Made by a program: the position numbers and the translations under genes. The notes below the pieces were generated by a model. That model was not told the origin of the DNA and made no database searches. It saw nothing but the letters and a program-made list of their open reading frames with translations. From positions 62,001 through 126,000 of IMG/VR virus record IMGVR_UViG_3300008262_000226: a stretch of DNA of 64,000 nucleotides; one strand, given 5' to 3'. This document shows, in pieces, positions 38,135 to 51,532 of the stretch. Numbering within the stretch: position 1 is the first letter of the stretch; each line of letters starts with the position of its first letter. The DNA is from a virus.

Positions 38135-41100
38135 CTCCTGATGCAGATGAAACAAAGTGGTCTCGTCTTGTAATTCGTGGTCGTGAATTTGATTTCAGGG
38201 TTCAAGAAAATAGAATCGTTGGTCCTCTTTCTGACGCTGTTAGATTAGATGAGGTAACAATTTTAGATTCTAACCCCGCAGGAACAGTTACTGTTAAAGT
38301 AAGAACAAAAATTAATCATGGTTTCTTCCCTGGTCAATACGTTGCAATTTCCAATAATGGATTGAATACTACACTCAATGGTGTATTCAAAGTAACTGCT
38401 ATCAGTCAAACTGATCCAAAAGAATTCGAATATAAAGTTGCAACCACAGCAACTGGTTTAGGATTGATTAGCGGAACTACTTACACTGCAGTATCTTCTC
38501 CATCACTTGACACTAACGCTACCGTACAGGCGGAGGTAGATAGCGTAGAATCAGCATCTCCATACGTCTTCAACGTTTCGATTCGTTCGACATGGGGTAT
38601 TTGCGGTATTTGGGCTGATGGTCGCAAGGCGACTGGTTTCAAATCCATGGTTATCGCCCAGTATACTGGTGTTTCGCTACAGAAAGACGACAGAGCATTC
38701 ATTCGTTACGACGAATTCAGCAACACATGGAACCAGGCACCACTAACTGATGCGTTTGCTACAACTCCTTATCACATCAAGGGAGATGCATATTGGAAGG
38801 ATGATTGGAGAAACTTCCACGTTCGTGCTTCAGATGACTCCTTCATTCAGAACGTTTCGATCTTCGCGGTAGGTTTTGCTGATCACTTCCTGCTTGAGTC
38901 AGGTGGTGACATGTCTATCACCAACTCGAACTCAAACTTTGGTAACACTTCGATGCACTCGAAGGGATACAAAGGTTTTGCATTCTCGCAAGATAAAGGC
39001 GGATACATCACTCATATTGTTCCACCAAAATCTCTTTCTACTCTAAAAAATATTAAGCAACAGTATTATGTTCTGGATGCTCAATTAACTAGAGCTACTT
39101 CTAATCAAAATAGATTATATTTTGGATCTGATGATGCTCGTAGCGCAGAAGATCGCCCAGCAGCATCGATTGGTGGGTATAGAATTGGTGCAAGAAGAAA
39201 TGAAAAATTATTTGTAAAACTAGATACTTCTGCTGCTAAGCAAGCAGAACTTTCTCCATCTGGGTTTAAGAGATGGGTTTCTTCTCTATCCACAATTTCT
39301 CCAACTGGTTCTAGATCTGTAGAAGATATAAGTCGTTTGTATGTAACTAGCACTGTTGGATTTGCTTCAAATGATTTTGTTAAAGTTGATAACGAATTTT
39401 TCAGAATTACTGCAGTTAATCCTTCTAGTTTAAATGTAGTAAGAGCACAATTGTCATCTGCAGCATCTGATCATGTTAATGCATCTATTGTTACAAAATA
39501 TATTCAAAACGCTGTAGCGACTACTGTTCTTAATGAAGAAGTTGATGCTACTGAGACAGTATTTGACGTTCAGAGCACTACTGGTCTTGCTCCAAATATG
39601 TTTGCTAGTATTACTAATAGTCAAACATCTATTAATGAAACAGTTAGAATTGTAACTATTGAGGGTGCTAGTCAAATTACAGTTCAGAGGGGTCAGTTAG
39701 GAACTATTGCTGTTGCTCAACCACAGACATCTTTAGTTACTCTAACAACACTTTCAAATACATATTCTCCTGCTTCTCCTAGTGTAACAACAACTCTCAC
39801 TGAGAGATATCCAAGAATTACTCCTGCATCAAATGCATCAGAAAGAGATTATAATCTTGCACAAGATGCTGCGAATCTAATTGATTCAAATAAAACATTC
39901 ATTCAAGCAGAAGCATTTGGATATGTTTTACAGAAATATCCATATCTTCAAAATATTTCTTATGTAAACCCAAATATCACTGCGGAAACTGGTAGATATC
40001 GTGATGCCAGCAATTTGATTAAAGCAAATCGCCAAGAAATTATTGATTATGCTTTCACTCAAATGCAAGTTGCATTCCCTTCATTCGTTGTTCCAAACAA
40101 TGAAAATGATAAGTGTAAGCGTGATATTGGATATATTGTAGATGCAATCGCAAACGATTTATATGATGGTGGAAATGCAAGCATCATTGAGGCAACCAAA
40201 GCATATTTTGACAATAACGGATCTTTAATTACAAATGGTGTTTTGGGTGAGCAAACTCAATCGGTATTTGCTTTCAATAGAGCAAGAGATTGGGCTAAGA
40301 AAGCAATTTCAAACCTTCTAGGAAATACTTCTCTACTTGATGTAATTAGTATCACTTCATCTGGAACAACTGTCACCGTAACGACAGGAAATCCACATAA
40401 TTTAGAAGCAGGTAATAAAGTAACAGTTGGCGGTGCAACTCAAACTGCATATAATGGAAAAGTAACTGTTCTTGCTTCTGGATTAACTGCTACCCAATTT
40501 AGATACACTGCATTATCTGCTCCTTCTGCGTCACCAGCTACTGGTGCATATTATGTTTCGACTGTAACTATTGATCCATCTAATGATTCTATTGTTGCTG
40601 GTAGATATAAGGATGCGAGCAACTTAGTTAAATCAAATCGTCAAGAAATTATTGATAGAGCTGCAGCTAAAGTTGCTATTGATTTTCCTGATTTTTATTA
40701 TCCAGGTGATAGTCAATCAAATGCAACTTCTCGTTTTAAGGATTCGTATCGTCTAATTCAACAAAACAGACAAGAAATTATTGATAGAGCAGCTGCCGAA
40801 ATCGCTGTTCAGCATCCAGATTTTTATTATCCAAATGATGCTCAAACTACAAGCACATCGAGATATAAAGATGCTTATCGTTTGATCCAATTAAATAGAC
40901 AAGAAATTATTAATGGAGCTTATGCTCAAATTGCTATTGATTATCCTGGATTTACAAATCCAAATCCAACAAAGTGTCAAAGAGACATTGGATATTTTAT
41001 TGATGCAATTTCTCTTGATATTTCAATTGGATCTGGTAATGTTTATTCGCGCAAGTTCACTCAGCAGTATTTTACTGTTAGTGGAGCTCCAATTAGTGAT

Positions 41101-44100
41101 GGATTACTAGGAGAAGAAACACAATCGATTGCTGCATTTAATAAAGCTCGTGATTTGATGAAATCGGCAATCACAAATCAATTAACGGTAAAAGATTTAA
41201 CTGTTACTGTAGATCCTATTACTGGTTCTAATACAAATGTAAATTCTTGTTCTAATGTTCAACTTGCAATTACTAACTTAAGCGCAATTGTTACAAATGC
41301 TATTGGTGCTGGTAGTATTTCTGGTTTACCACCTGAAAATGTAGGAACTGTTCCTGCTGGAGAAACAAAATGCAAGAGAGATATTGGCATGTTTATTGAT
41401 GCTATTTCTCTTGATATTGTTCAGGGAGGTGGTAATGTTTATGCGCGTAAATTCATTCAACAGTATTTTAATCAGGCAGGAACTGCTTGGATAACTGGCG
41501 GATTACAAGGTGAAGAAGCTCAGTCTGTAACTGCATTTAACAAAGCAAGAGATATAATGAAACTTGCTGTAGCAAACCAGTTATATGTAAAAGATCTTTC
41601 TATTACTGCTGATCCTGCTCCTGGTTCTAATTATGGAACTTCTGGATCTAATACTGATAATAATTTAAATCCTGCTCTATGTTCAGATGTTCAAAATGCA
41701 ATTACAACTTTAACTTCTATTGTTACTGCTAGAGTAACTGCTGGAAATCTTACTGGATTACCTGCAGAAACACAAGCAACCATTCCAAATGGAGAAGCTA
41801 AGTGTAAGCGCGACATTGGTTATATTGTAGATTCTATTGCCCAAGATTTATTCTGGGGTGGAAATGAATTTACTGTTGGTGCAGTAAGAGAATATTTTAC
41901 TCTAGCAGGTGTTCCTATTTCTAATGGATTAGTTAATGAAGAGAGTCAAACAGTAGTTGCTTTTAATGCTGCAAAAGATGTTGTTAAAAAAGCAGTTACA
42001 AATCAACTTTATTCTAAAAATTTAAATCTTTCTTATGGTCCAGCAAATGCTGGTGGATCGGGTGGAAATGTAACATACAATGCATCTGGTAATGGTGCTA
42101 CTTGCGTAGATGTTCAGACCACAGTAGAAAACTTATTTGCAATTGCTACTAGTGTTGTAGCGTCTGGAACTTTAGCAAATCTTCCTCCAGTAACTAATGG
42201 ATCTTACGATTGTGCTAATGTTAGAAATAGTATAGATACATTAACTGCAATTTTAACAACTGCGTTAGCATCAGGAAATCTATCTTCTTTACCTGAAGAG
42301 AATCCAGGATCATGGAGCACAGTTAGTGAGAGTAGTAAGTGTAAGCGTGATATTGGATATATTGTAGAGGCAGTTACTTCTGATCTACGTTTGGGTGGAA
42401 ATGAAAATACTATCAACGCAGCAGAAGCATACTATACAGCTGTTCCTCTCAACACTGACACTGTAGACGGAAGACAAGATGGATTTACTCTAGATTATAT
42501 TGAAAATGAGAGACCAGAAACTCTAGATGCATACAACTATGTAAGAAATTTGGCTATCTCAGCAATGAGAAACCACAATACTTATATCAATAATGCTTCC
42601 ACTACTTTAAATTCTCCAATCGTTACAGTTCCAAGCACAATTGGTCTTGCTATTGGAATGCGTGTTAGAAGTGTCAATGCTATTCCAACAGGTCCTTCTG
42701 ATACAGTATCATTTACTTCTACTATTCCAGATACAGCATACATCAAAAAAATTGGTGATGGTCAAAATGGATTGGCATCGAATCAAATAGAATTAGGAAG
42801 ACTAGGAAGCAGATTTGATGATGGAGAAACTGTAAGTGCTCAGGGAACATCGTCTACTGTAAAATTATACGTTGAATTAAATCAAGGATCTTGGGCAACA
42901 ACAATTGCTCCTTCAACCGATAGCGCAGTTATTCAAGATTATAATTACACGGCTGCTGGCGATCCTTCAACTGGATCTCCAGGAGGAGAGTGCGCTACTG
43001 TTGCTAATTCAATTGTTAATTATTTCAATATTATTTCAACAATTATCAACAATGGTGTTGGTGTTGTTCCTAGAGTTGCTTCTTCTCTTAACACAGCATC
43101 CCTCGCTCAAAGAGGATCTCTATTCACTTTAACTGAATATGATAGCAATGGAAATCCAACATCAAACCCCCACCAGTTAGAAACTGGAACTCCAGTAAGA
43201 CTTGTTCCATCTCCTAGACCAGGAACTAATCCAGACAAGAGACTGGTTAGACTTCCAAAAGGATTTGATACAAATACTATTTACTATGTAATTGCTCCTG
43301 GCAGAAGAACAGATCCTTTTGATTATTCTAATTCTATCGGATTTAATGGCGCAAATCAGCAAACATTGATGCTTGCTACTAGTGAAGAGAATGCTGCCGC
43401 AGGTATTTACATTTATTCTTCCGAGACTGATAGTGTAGATCCAGATGTAAATATTGATGTTTATCAGTATGTTCTAGATCTTAAGTATGATCTACATCAA
43501 TATGAAACTAAAATTGCTAATAATAGCAGCACCGAATTTGAAACCACTAGACCACATATTTTTGACAAACCAGCTGATGGAGTTGAACCTCAGTTAGTGT
43601 TCTTTAGAGTTGGAAGTGATATTATTGGATCATCGTTGCCTACTCTATCTTCTAATTTTGGTGGAACTGTTATTTCAGAAAAGCAACAGTATTATGTTCG
43701 TTATGTAAGTTCCAGAAGATTTACGATTCACCAAACATTTACTGATGCTAGAGATAATATTAATCCTGTAACTTTCCAACCAGGAAGCACCGCAGTATTC
43801 TACGCATTTGCTAGCAAGAGAAGATCTCCTCTCAAATATGATCCTGTTGTAGGTGGTGCAAATGATGGTTGCTGGTATTTAAACACCTTAACTGCAGGAA
43901 ATGAAATTGTTCCTAGATTGAAGTTTAGTGATTATGCAGGAAGAATCAGAACAACTGATACTTACTTTGAACGTATTGAAGATAATAGAACGGAAGATGA
44001 TCGTGTATATAGATTCCGTTATGTAATTCCTAAGAATCTTAAAACCGTTCGTGATCCTCTACGTGGATTTGTGTTTAAGATTAGAACAGATGAAAAGAGA

Positions 44101-47100
44101 AGATTGCTCCCCCAGAAAATATTACTGAAACCAACTGCATCTGGTTCTTCACTTGCCACAATTAATGCTCCTGTCACTGGTGAAAGACTAGGTTTAACTG
44201 TATCTGAACTATACAGTCAAACTGGTAAAGATTCTACTTACGATCCAGGTCCTCAGGGTAATCCTAAGAGAATCGAAACAGATTCTAAGATTTCTTTCAC
44301 AGTTCAATCTGCCAGAAAGAGAACTATTCAAAATAGAGATTATTTAGAATTAACTGTATTTGATATTGGTGTAGATGCCGAAGCATATAAGACTAAACTC
44401 TTCACAACGGTTAAAATTTCTGCTCCTGAGGGTGGAGATGGATCCTTTATTGAAAGTATTCCAAATTCTAATAACACAAATAAAATTACTTGGGATGGTA
44501 ATAGCAAGGGAACTGCATATGTTCACGCATATTTTTCTTATGAAAACGATTACTACATGATTCTTAAGGATCTCACTGGTAATTCTGAAATTAAGTATGA
44601 TAGTAATACAGTTACTACCTTTACTCAAGGATCTGTAACTGCTACTTTACTTGATCAACCAAATGGCGGAAGATCTGACATTTCTAATTTCCTTTATGTT
44701 GTGGAAGGAGCAAACGTTTACACTATGACTCCTGGCGACACTTTAAATGATGATCAAGGAGTGTCGTATACAATTGCTGAAGTAGAAGATTCTTCTGAAC
44801 TTGAAAGCACTTTCTACATTTTTGATATTGATACTATCCGTAGAAGAATTGCTGGTCAACAAGATGGTGTGTATTATCTCACATGTTTACGTGGAGATAT
44901 TAGACCTTTCCCAACTGGTTCTGGTGTTGGTGAAAACTTCAGAAACTTCAGATTCTCTCAACCAGTATCTAAGTTATATCCAGAATTCTATAAGAACGAC
45001 CCAGAATGGTATAAGGGAATAAGTGCAGCAACTGCCACGTTACTTGATCCACCACCAACAATTTCTGCGGCAGACAACTATATCCATGGTTTAGTTACGG
45101 TTAATGATTCCAAAGGATCTGTAACTAGAGAAACCGTTCTTGATTTTGTTGCTGATCCTGGAACAGGAAATTATACATATTCTGGAAATAATACAATTCA
45201 AGCTCAACCAGGATCAGCTTCTGCTGGATCTGAAGGCAGATTGATTCCTATTTCTGGCGATTCTCCATATCCAACAGAAGGAAAACTTTATATAGAACTT
45301 CGTAGACCATCTATTGCGCGTTCTGGCAACCATACCTTTGAATACCTTGGTTTCGGTCCTGGTAACTACTCAACTGGTTTCCCTGCGCGTCAGGAAGTGG
45401 TCTTAACTGATGTTCAAGACTTCTATGCTCAAGCTAAGCGTGAAGACGCTGGTATCGTCTTCTACACGGGTCTGAACTCCAATGGTGACCTCTACATTGG
45501 TAATCGCAAGATCAATGCTATTACTGGTGAAGAAACATTCCTAGAAAGAGCGGCATTAGTTGAATCTGAGGATGAAGGAGATAGTATTGGCAATCTTGTA
45601 ACTACTTTTGATACTCCAGTTACATTTAATCAAATCATCACAATTAATGGTGGTGATGGATCTGATGAAAGTTTCTTCAATTCTCCAGTTGTAATTAATA
45701 ATGCAACTTCTTTCGGAACGGTAGAAAATTATCCTTCACTTAAGATTGTTACTGGAGAAGGAACTCCTGTTGGATTTGATCAGTATTTAGAATATAATAC
45801 TGTTGGTCAAAGAACAGGTGATATCGTCATTCATCAAAACAGAATTACTGCAGCTGTATTTGATTTCAATCCAAGAGGAACACAAGATTATACTATTAGA
45901 ACTTCCATATCAAATATCACTCCAGATTTTAACAATACATTTGGGCAAACTACAGGATTTACTTCTCAAATTTTAGCAACTAATTTTGGAACTAGAGATC
46001 CGTTGAAGTCAGGTGATATGCTATTGAAGGGAGATCAAACTTCCTTTACTGGATCGTTAGGTTGGATATATGCTAATGATTACATTGCTATAACTAACAG
46101 ATCTGATGGTCAAACAACACCTCAAGTTGTAGGTATTCAGGGTAATGCTACTGGAACATTTGCTAGAATTAACTGGAATACTGGTATTAATAATGGTTCT
46201 CTAAGTATTAATAGTTCTACTCAAATTAGAATTACTAATGCTACTGGAACATTAGCAGTTACAAATGGTGTTTGGAATATTGTTCCAGGAAGTTTTAACG
46301 CTTCTAACAATTATATTGATGTTATTCTGAACTCTAATCTTTCTGTGTATCCAGTTAATCTTAATAATGGTAAAGGATACCCAGTTGATCAAGTAGCACA
46401 ACCAAATATTGCAATCGCTCGTTCGTCTTCTCAATTTAAGGAGTGGGGTGTTCTAGGTGCAGAAGCAATTAGAACAGAAACTTCTTCGATTGGAAATTAC
46501 AAGTTAGGTATTAATACCGTTGCTCGTTCTCCACATTCTGCATATCTGACAGCATTTGTTTCTCCAGAAACAACGCCAAGAGCAAATCTTGATGTTGTCG
46601 GTAATGCATTTATCAGTGGTAAGGCAATTAATTCTTATTTAACTGAGCAAACATCTACGAAGACAGAAACTAATTTAGACAATGCTTTGGTTGTTGGTGG
46701 CAATAGTTTGAGTCTAAATGGTCCTGCTACATTCCGTGTTCAGACAACGAATAATGGTAGAGTAGGAATTAATACTTCTCTAGTTGATGTCGTAAATCCA
46801 TCCAACGTTCTTGATAGAAATTTTGTAGTTGTAGGTAATGCTAGAATTACTTCAGATTTTGAATTAACAGGTGACCTTCAAGTTAATGGTGGTGATTTAA
46901 CTACAACTTCTCCATCTTTCAATTTATTAAATACTTCTTCTCCAGACATTTTAAACTTTGCTGGTGGTGCAGAAATATTTAATATTGGTCACACGACAAC
47001 TGGAGCTCAAACAATTAATGTCGGCAATGCTGCTTCATCTAGTTATATTCAAGTTGGTAACGTTGCTACAGAATCTGTTTTCAGAATTCATAGAAATTCA

Positions 47101-49380
47101 TTAAACGCAATTGTTGATATTGCTTCCGTTGCTGATACTGTTGGTAATAGTTGTGAAGTTCAAATTGGCGGAGCATGGAACAATACTGCTAGCTTCACTG
47201 AAATACGCACCAGACAAACATTAATTGCTGGAGAATTAGAATTTGGAACTAGGTATGCTTCTGGAACTAGTCAGTCTAGAATTTTCACTCAGACTAGAGT
47301 TCTGAATGCATTTGATGGTGATCAAACCAATACAGTTAATCTTGCTACTAATGCAACTACCTTCAACCTCGGATCTCTTGGTGGTAATACTACCATTAGA
47401 AATACTCTTAATGTTCTTGCAAGTGAAAACGTTAATGGTAATATTAGACTGAATGGTGGATTAAATGCAGGTATTGTTGAAATTGTAAGAGGAAGATTCT
47501 CTACAACACCAGTCGCACACAACGTAGGAAATCTCGCAAACACCAACATTGATTATTATCAGTATAATACAACTGGTAGAATAATTGATACTCAAGGTGT
47601 TGCACAATGGGGAGGAACTTCGTTCTTGGTTGCTGGTGGTCAAATTGCTGGTATTGATACTATTACAAATACTGGCGGAACAAATAGAAATCCTGGAACA
47701 TATAGTTTCATTCCAGCAACAGGTGGAACTGGAACGGGTGCTACATTTACTATTAGCATTGCTAACGATAAAACTCTTAATATTGATATTGTTAGCCCTG
47801 GATCTGGATATACTGATAATGACCTATTAATAATTACTGCTGCACAAATTGGTGGTGGAACTGGTGCTGGCAATCTTACATTCCAAGTAAATGGTGTAAA
47901 TGCTGGTGGATCTAGCTATTATCTACCAATTTCTACTCCTGGTGTGTTTGATTTCAGAGTTGGTGATCTTATTCTCATAGATCGTGGTGATGCAGCAACA
48001 CCAGATAGTGTTGTTGTTTCTGGTGGTGGAAGCATTACTGGATTAAGAAATCAAGCAAACAGTGAGATTGTTCGTGTTACTGGATTAACAAACTTAAGTA
48101 ATCCAAATGATCCAGAAGGTTTCCGAGTTCAAGTTATTCGTGGTCAGGAAGGAACACAGGTAAGAACAGATCACCCACAAGGTTGTGTGCTTGCTAAATT
48201 AATTAAACAAACAAATGCAAGTTATATTACAGGATCTGATCTTAATAATGATGGAGTTTTAGATACACCTGTGACGGGTATTTCAAATTCCTCTGTCAAT
48301 GTTAATATTGGTGTTGCTGAATTTGGTGGAGTTCTTACTACCAGAGACTTCTTGAGATTATCTGGTTCAGAAATCGTTGGTATTGCTAGAACGGTATCCA
48401 CTGATATTCAAGTTCTTGAAGTTAACGATGGATCTTTAACACCCGCTACAGTATTCAAAGTAGAATCTACTACTGGTAATACAATTATTGGTGGTAATCT
48501 TGGGGTTGGAACTGGATTTAATAAATTTACAGTTACTGGATCATCTGGAAACACTAATATTGCTGGAACATTAACAACAGAGAACACATTAACTATTAAT
48601 GGATCTACTATTCCTAATACTCAATTCTTTACTATTACTAACGGTGGTGCTACAGGAACTCCATTGAGAACTACATTCCAGATTGATACTGCGAATGGTA
48701 ATGTTAGAATGAATGGTGGAAACATCAACATCTATGGAACTGATGGAACAACACCTAGACTAACGTTTGTCAATTCTTCGGGTGACTTTACCACATATGG
48801 TTCTTTCTCTGCTCTTGGAACGGGTGCTAGCACTTTTGGTGGTGATATTGTTGCTGCAGGTGATTTAACAATTAATGGTGGTGATATCACTGTTAATTCT
48901 GGAGGTAATCCTATTTTTGAGGTAAATAGTAATGGTTCTATGCGTATTGCTGGAATCAATAATTACTTTACTCAAACGGGTGGTAGAAGATGGGAGTATG
49001 CCGATGGATTTGTCATTAATGCTTTGGCAAACGTTAATTATTTTGTTAATGCTACACAAAATACGCTATTTAAACTTCCTCAAAATGCTCTAATTGGTGA
49101 TATGATTCGTATTATAGATATTGGTGGAAACTTAAATTATAATTTAAGTTTGATTGTAAGAGCTCCTGACAACGTAAAAGTTCAGAACGCATCTGATAAT
49201 ACTGCAAGAAATATTGCTTCTGGTATTCCAGTTTCTGATTTTGTTGGATATAATGGTGGTGAAATGGTTGTTCAAACTCCATACGCTGCATTTGCACTAG
49301 TTTTTGCAGGATCTACAACTCCAGATGGCAACACTGCTGTTCCATCATCTATCGCTGGTTGGTATTTAATCGAAGTCTAA
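38134..49380 (+). pseudogene. C-terminal part of the same giant fibre protein
   Basis: 3748 codons open without a start of its own; the first ATG is at 38362 and no ribosome site precedes it. The region just before that ATG is coding in style and continues the upstream fragment. Four copies of R-Y-K-D-A-x-x-L-I-x-x-N-R-Q-E-I-I-D (about 40000-40960) and five copies of K-C-K-R-D-I-G-Y-I-V-D-A-I (about 40111-42400) form the centre. The C-terminal third has short beta repeats (I-N-V-G-N-type) like the fibre at 4111. It is probably a long virion fibre. Whether it is expressed depends on the frameshift. Confidence 0.75.
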
Positions 49381-49381
49381 T

Positions 49382-50611
49382 ATGTTTTACCAAGAAGTAA
49401 AATCCGCAAGGGCAGCTGCAATAGGCACCATCATGCCCTGGACAGGACCAATTAGTGACGTTCCTAAGGGATGGGTATTCTGTAATGGTCAAACTGTTAC
49501 AGCAAGTGAGTATCCATTATTAGTTCAGGCAATAGGTGATACCTATAATGCAGGAACTTCAGATCTTGGTGGGTCTTTTCCTAATTATAGTGGAAGTATA
49601 GTTCTTCCTAGTTTAAATGGAAAAGCATTGATGGATTTGGAAGAATCATATTTTGCTAGTAGAGCAAGTGGTGGCACTGGAAGAGCAGCGGATACAAATA
49701 CAGAGGCAAGAACTATTATTTCTCCGTATATTGGAACTAACTCTGATAATTCTATTCCAGTTATTTTTAATGATGTCTATACTGATGTTATTTTTACATT
49801 AAATGATAGAAGTGGATATGGTGGTAGGATCAGAGGATCTAGTATTCAAAGAGGTGAGGCTTCTAGAACAGTTTATATTGCTCCAAGAAAATTAGGTAGA
49901 AATCATCTTAGGGGTCATAGACATTCTGGTAGTTACGACACCATATCTAGAACTCCAGATTCATCTCCTGGTGATGGGGTAATTCCTTGGGATAATATGG
50001 AATTCAAATTTGGTCTTGGTATTCAAGACGTTGAACCAGGACCTCAGGGTGATGTTTATGGTTTGAACTTTCAAATGACGAGAGGTGATACGTGGTCGGA
50101 TATAGAAAGCAGAAGTGGTTTTGGTAGTGGTCAGGCAGGAAGAACTGTTGCTGCTGTTTGGTCTGAAAATCCTCCCATAAACTTATTTCCTCAATCTGTT
50201 CGTAGAACTCCTATTTCTGGTGCATTGCAAGATGCAAGATTAACTTCTGGCAGAACTGTTTCTTATGGTATAGGTGGAGGAACTGTTACTGTTCCTAGTG
50301 GGTATACAAATTATTATGCTGATCTTGGAACATCTACAAATTATGGAACATTAAATAGTCATCCAGCATATGATTTCAATCAAAACTCAGGAGCAATTGG
50401 ATTTAATCCAGTTATAGAACCACATAATCATGACGAAATAGATGTAACTTTTGATACTGGAAATCTTAGACCACAAAGTTCTTTGACGGCTAGTGCAAAC
50501 ATACCAGTAACTACTACATTAGATAATACTCAAAATAGATCGGTATTGCAAGTTAATTTTAATACTTCGCAACCAGGATTAAATTGCATTTATATCATCA
50601 GAGCATACTAG
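49382..50611 (+). CDS. tail collar domain fibre protein
   Basis: 409 residues. The N terminus I-G-T-I-M-P-W-T-G-P-I-S-D-V-P-K-G-W-V-F-C-N-G-Q and later L-P-S-L-N-G-K are the phage tail collar domain (PF07484), which attaches or forms fibre parts. The body is Gly/Ser/Thr-rich. It ends with I-I-R-A-Y, as does the 974-residue gene (I-I-K-A-Y). It starts one base after the giant gene stop. Confidence 0.8.
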   Translation: MFYQEVKSARAAAIGTIMPWTGPISDVPKGWVFCNGQTVTASEYPLLVQAIGDTYNAGTSDLGGSFPNYSGSIVLPSLNGKALMDLEESYFASRASGGTGRAADTNTEARTIISPYIGTNSDNSIPVIFNDVYTDVIFTLNDRSGYGGRIRGSSIQRGEASRTVYIAPRKLGRNHLRGHRHSGSYDTISRTPDSSPGDGVIPWDNMEFKFGLGIQDVEPGPQGDVYGLNFQMTRGDTWSDIESRSGFGSGQAGRTVAAVWSENPPINLFPQSVRRTPISGALQDARLTSGRTVSYGIGGGTVTVPSGYTNYYADLGTSTNYGTLNSHPAYDFNQNSGAIGFNPVIEPHNHDEIDVTFDTGNLRPQSSLTASANIPVTTTLDNTQNRSVLQVNFNTSQPGLNCIYIIRAY

Positions 50612-50620
50612 GATAAAAAA

Positions 50621-51532
50621 ATGGCAGTTAGATACGCTAATTACGCAAGAGAAAAATCTAGATTTGGTGGGTATTGTGGTGCTATTATTATGCATTCAAC
50701 TCCTGGAGTTGGAGTTAACAATGACCCTACTTCTGCAGTATTTAAAAATAATTTACCAGCTGGTTATTTAAAATGTGATGGCACGGTAAAGAGTGTTAGA
50801 GATTTTTATGCTTTGGCTCAAATTCTTGGTGTTGGTGACGATTGTAGATTTAAAAAAGATGGAACTCAATTAAGAAATGCTGATCCCACGACAGGAGATT
50901 TGGGTCAATTTCAACTTCCAGATTTAGGATCTAAAGTTATTCTCCCAAACAGATCAACAGGAACATACGTTAATGATAGAGTAGAAACGGATGGTGGAAC
51001 AACATCCACAAATATTGTTAATAGAGTGGGACCTCAAATTGAGGTCGCTAGTAATGTGGGAAATCGTATAGAAGTAAATTATTCTGGAAATCTACAAGTA
51101 ACTGCTGCAAGTGGAATTAATTTTAGTGGAAATGCAAAATACAATATGGTAAGCACTTTATCCACTACAACATTAGGAATTGAAAATTTCCAAGGTCATG
51201 CTCACAATTCATCGCAAAGTTATTTAAATTTTTCTGCTACCCATAGAGTTGGATCAACAGGTGGTAAAGATGGTGGTAACTTAAGTGGAAATAGTGGATC
51301 TGGTAATGTGTTTGGAGAAACTCAGACAAATACTTCATCTCCATCAACACATAGTCATGGTATAATACGACCAACAACATATAATCCTAATCCATTTACT
51401 TATTCTTATTCTCAATTTAACGCTCCACTAGATAATGTAGTTTCATATGTTGATATTGATATTCAAAATCAAGATAAATTAGATCAGGTTGTAACTCCTT
51501 TTATTCTAATTGAATATTTAATTAAGTTCTAA
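50621..51532 (+). CDS. tail collar-like fibre protein
   Basis: 303 residues. G-A-I-I-M-H-S-T-P near the start and L-P-A-G-Y-L-K-C-D-G-T, then F-Q-L-P-D-L-G-S-K-V-I-L-P, again give the tail collar layout. The centre is rich in Ser, Asn and Gly with H-A-H-N and S-H-G motifs common in such domains. It overlaps the next gene by one base. Probably a short fibre. Confidence 0.75.
   Translation: MAVRYANYAREKSRFGGYCGAIIMHSTPGVGVNNDPTSAVFKNNLPAGYLKCDGTVKSVRDFYALAQILGVGDDCRFKKDGTQLRNADPTTGDLGQFQLPDLGSKVILPNRSTGTYVNDRVETDGGTTSTNIVNRVGPQIEVASNVGNRIEVNYSGNLQVTAASGINFSGNAKYNMVSTLSTTTLGIENFQGHAHNSSQSYLNFSATHRVGSTGGKDGGNLSGNSGSGNVFGETQTNTSSPSTHSHGIIRPTTYNPNPFTYSYSQFNAPLDNVVSYVDIDIQNQDKLDQVVTPFILIEYLIKF

Noticed and set aside
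38120-38140. Programmed ribosomal frameshift in the giant gene
   Set aside because: No X-XXY-YYZ slippery heptamer or stimulating hairpin is visible near the stop, and a simple one-base loss explains it.
40000-48900. CRISPR array or nucleotide tandem repeats in the fibre region
   Set aside because: Repeats are diverged protein-level units in a continuous frame, with no equal spacers.
38362-49380. ATG at 38362 as the start of an independent giant gene
   Set aside because: No ribosome site, and the same frame is open and coding-like back to 38134, continuing the upstream fragment.
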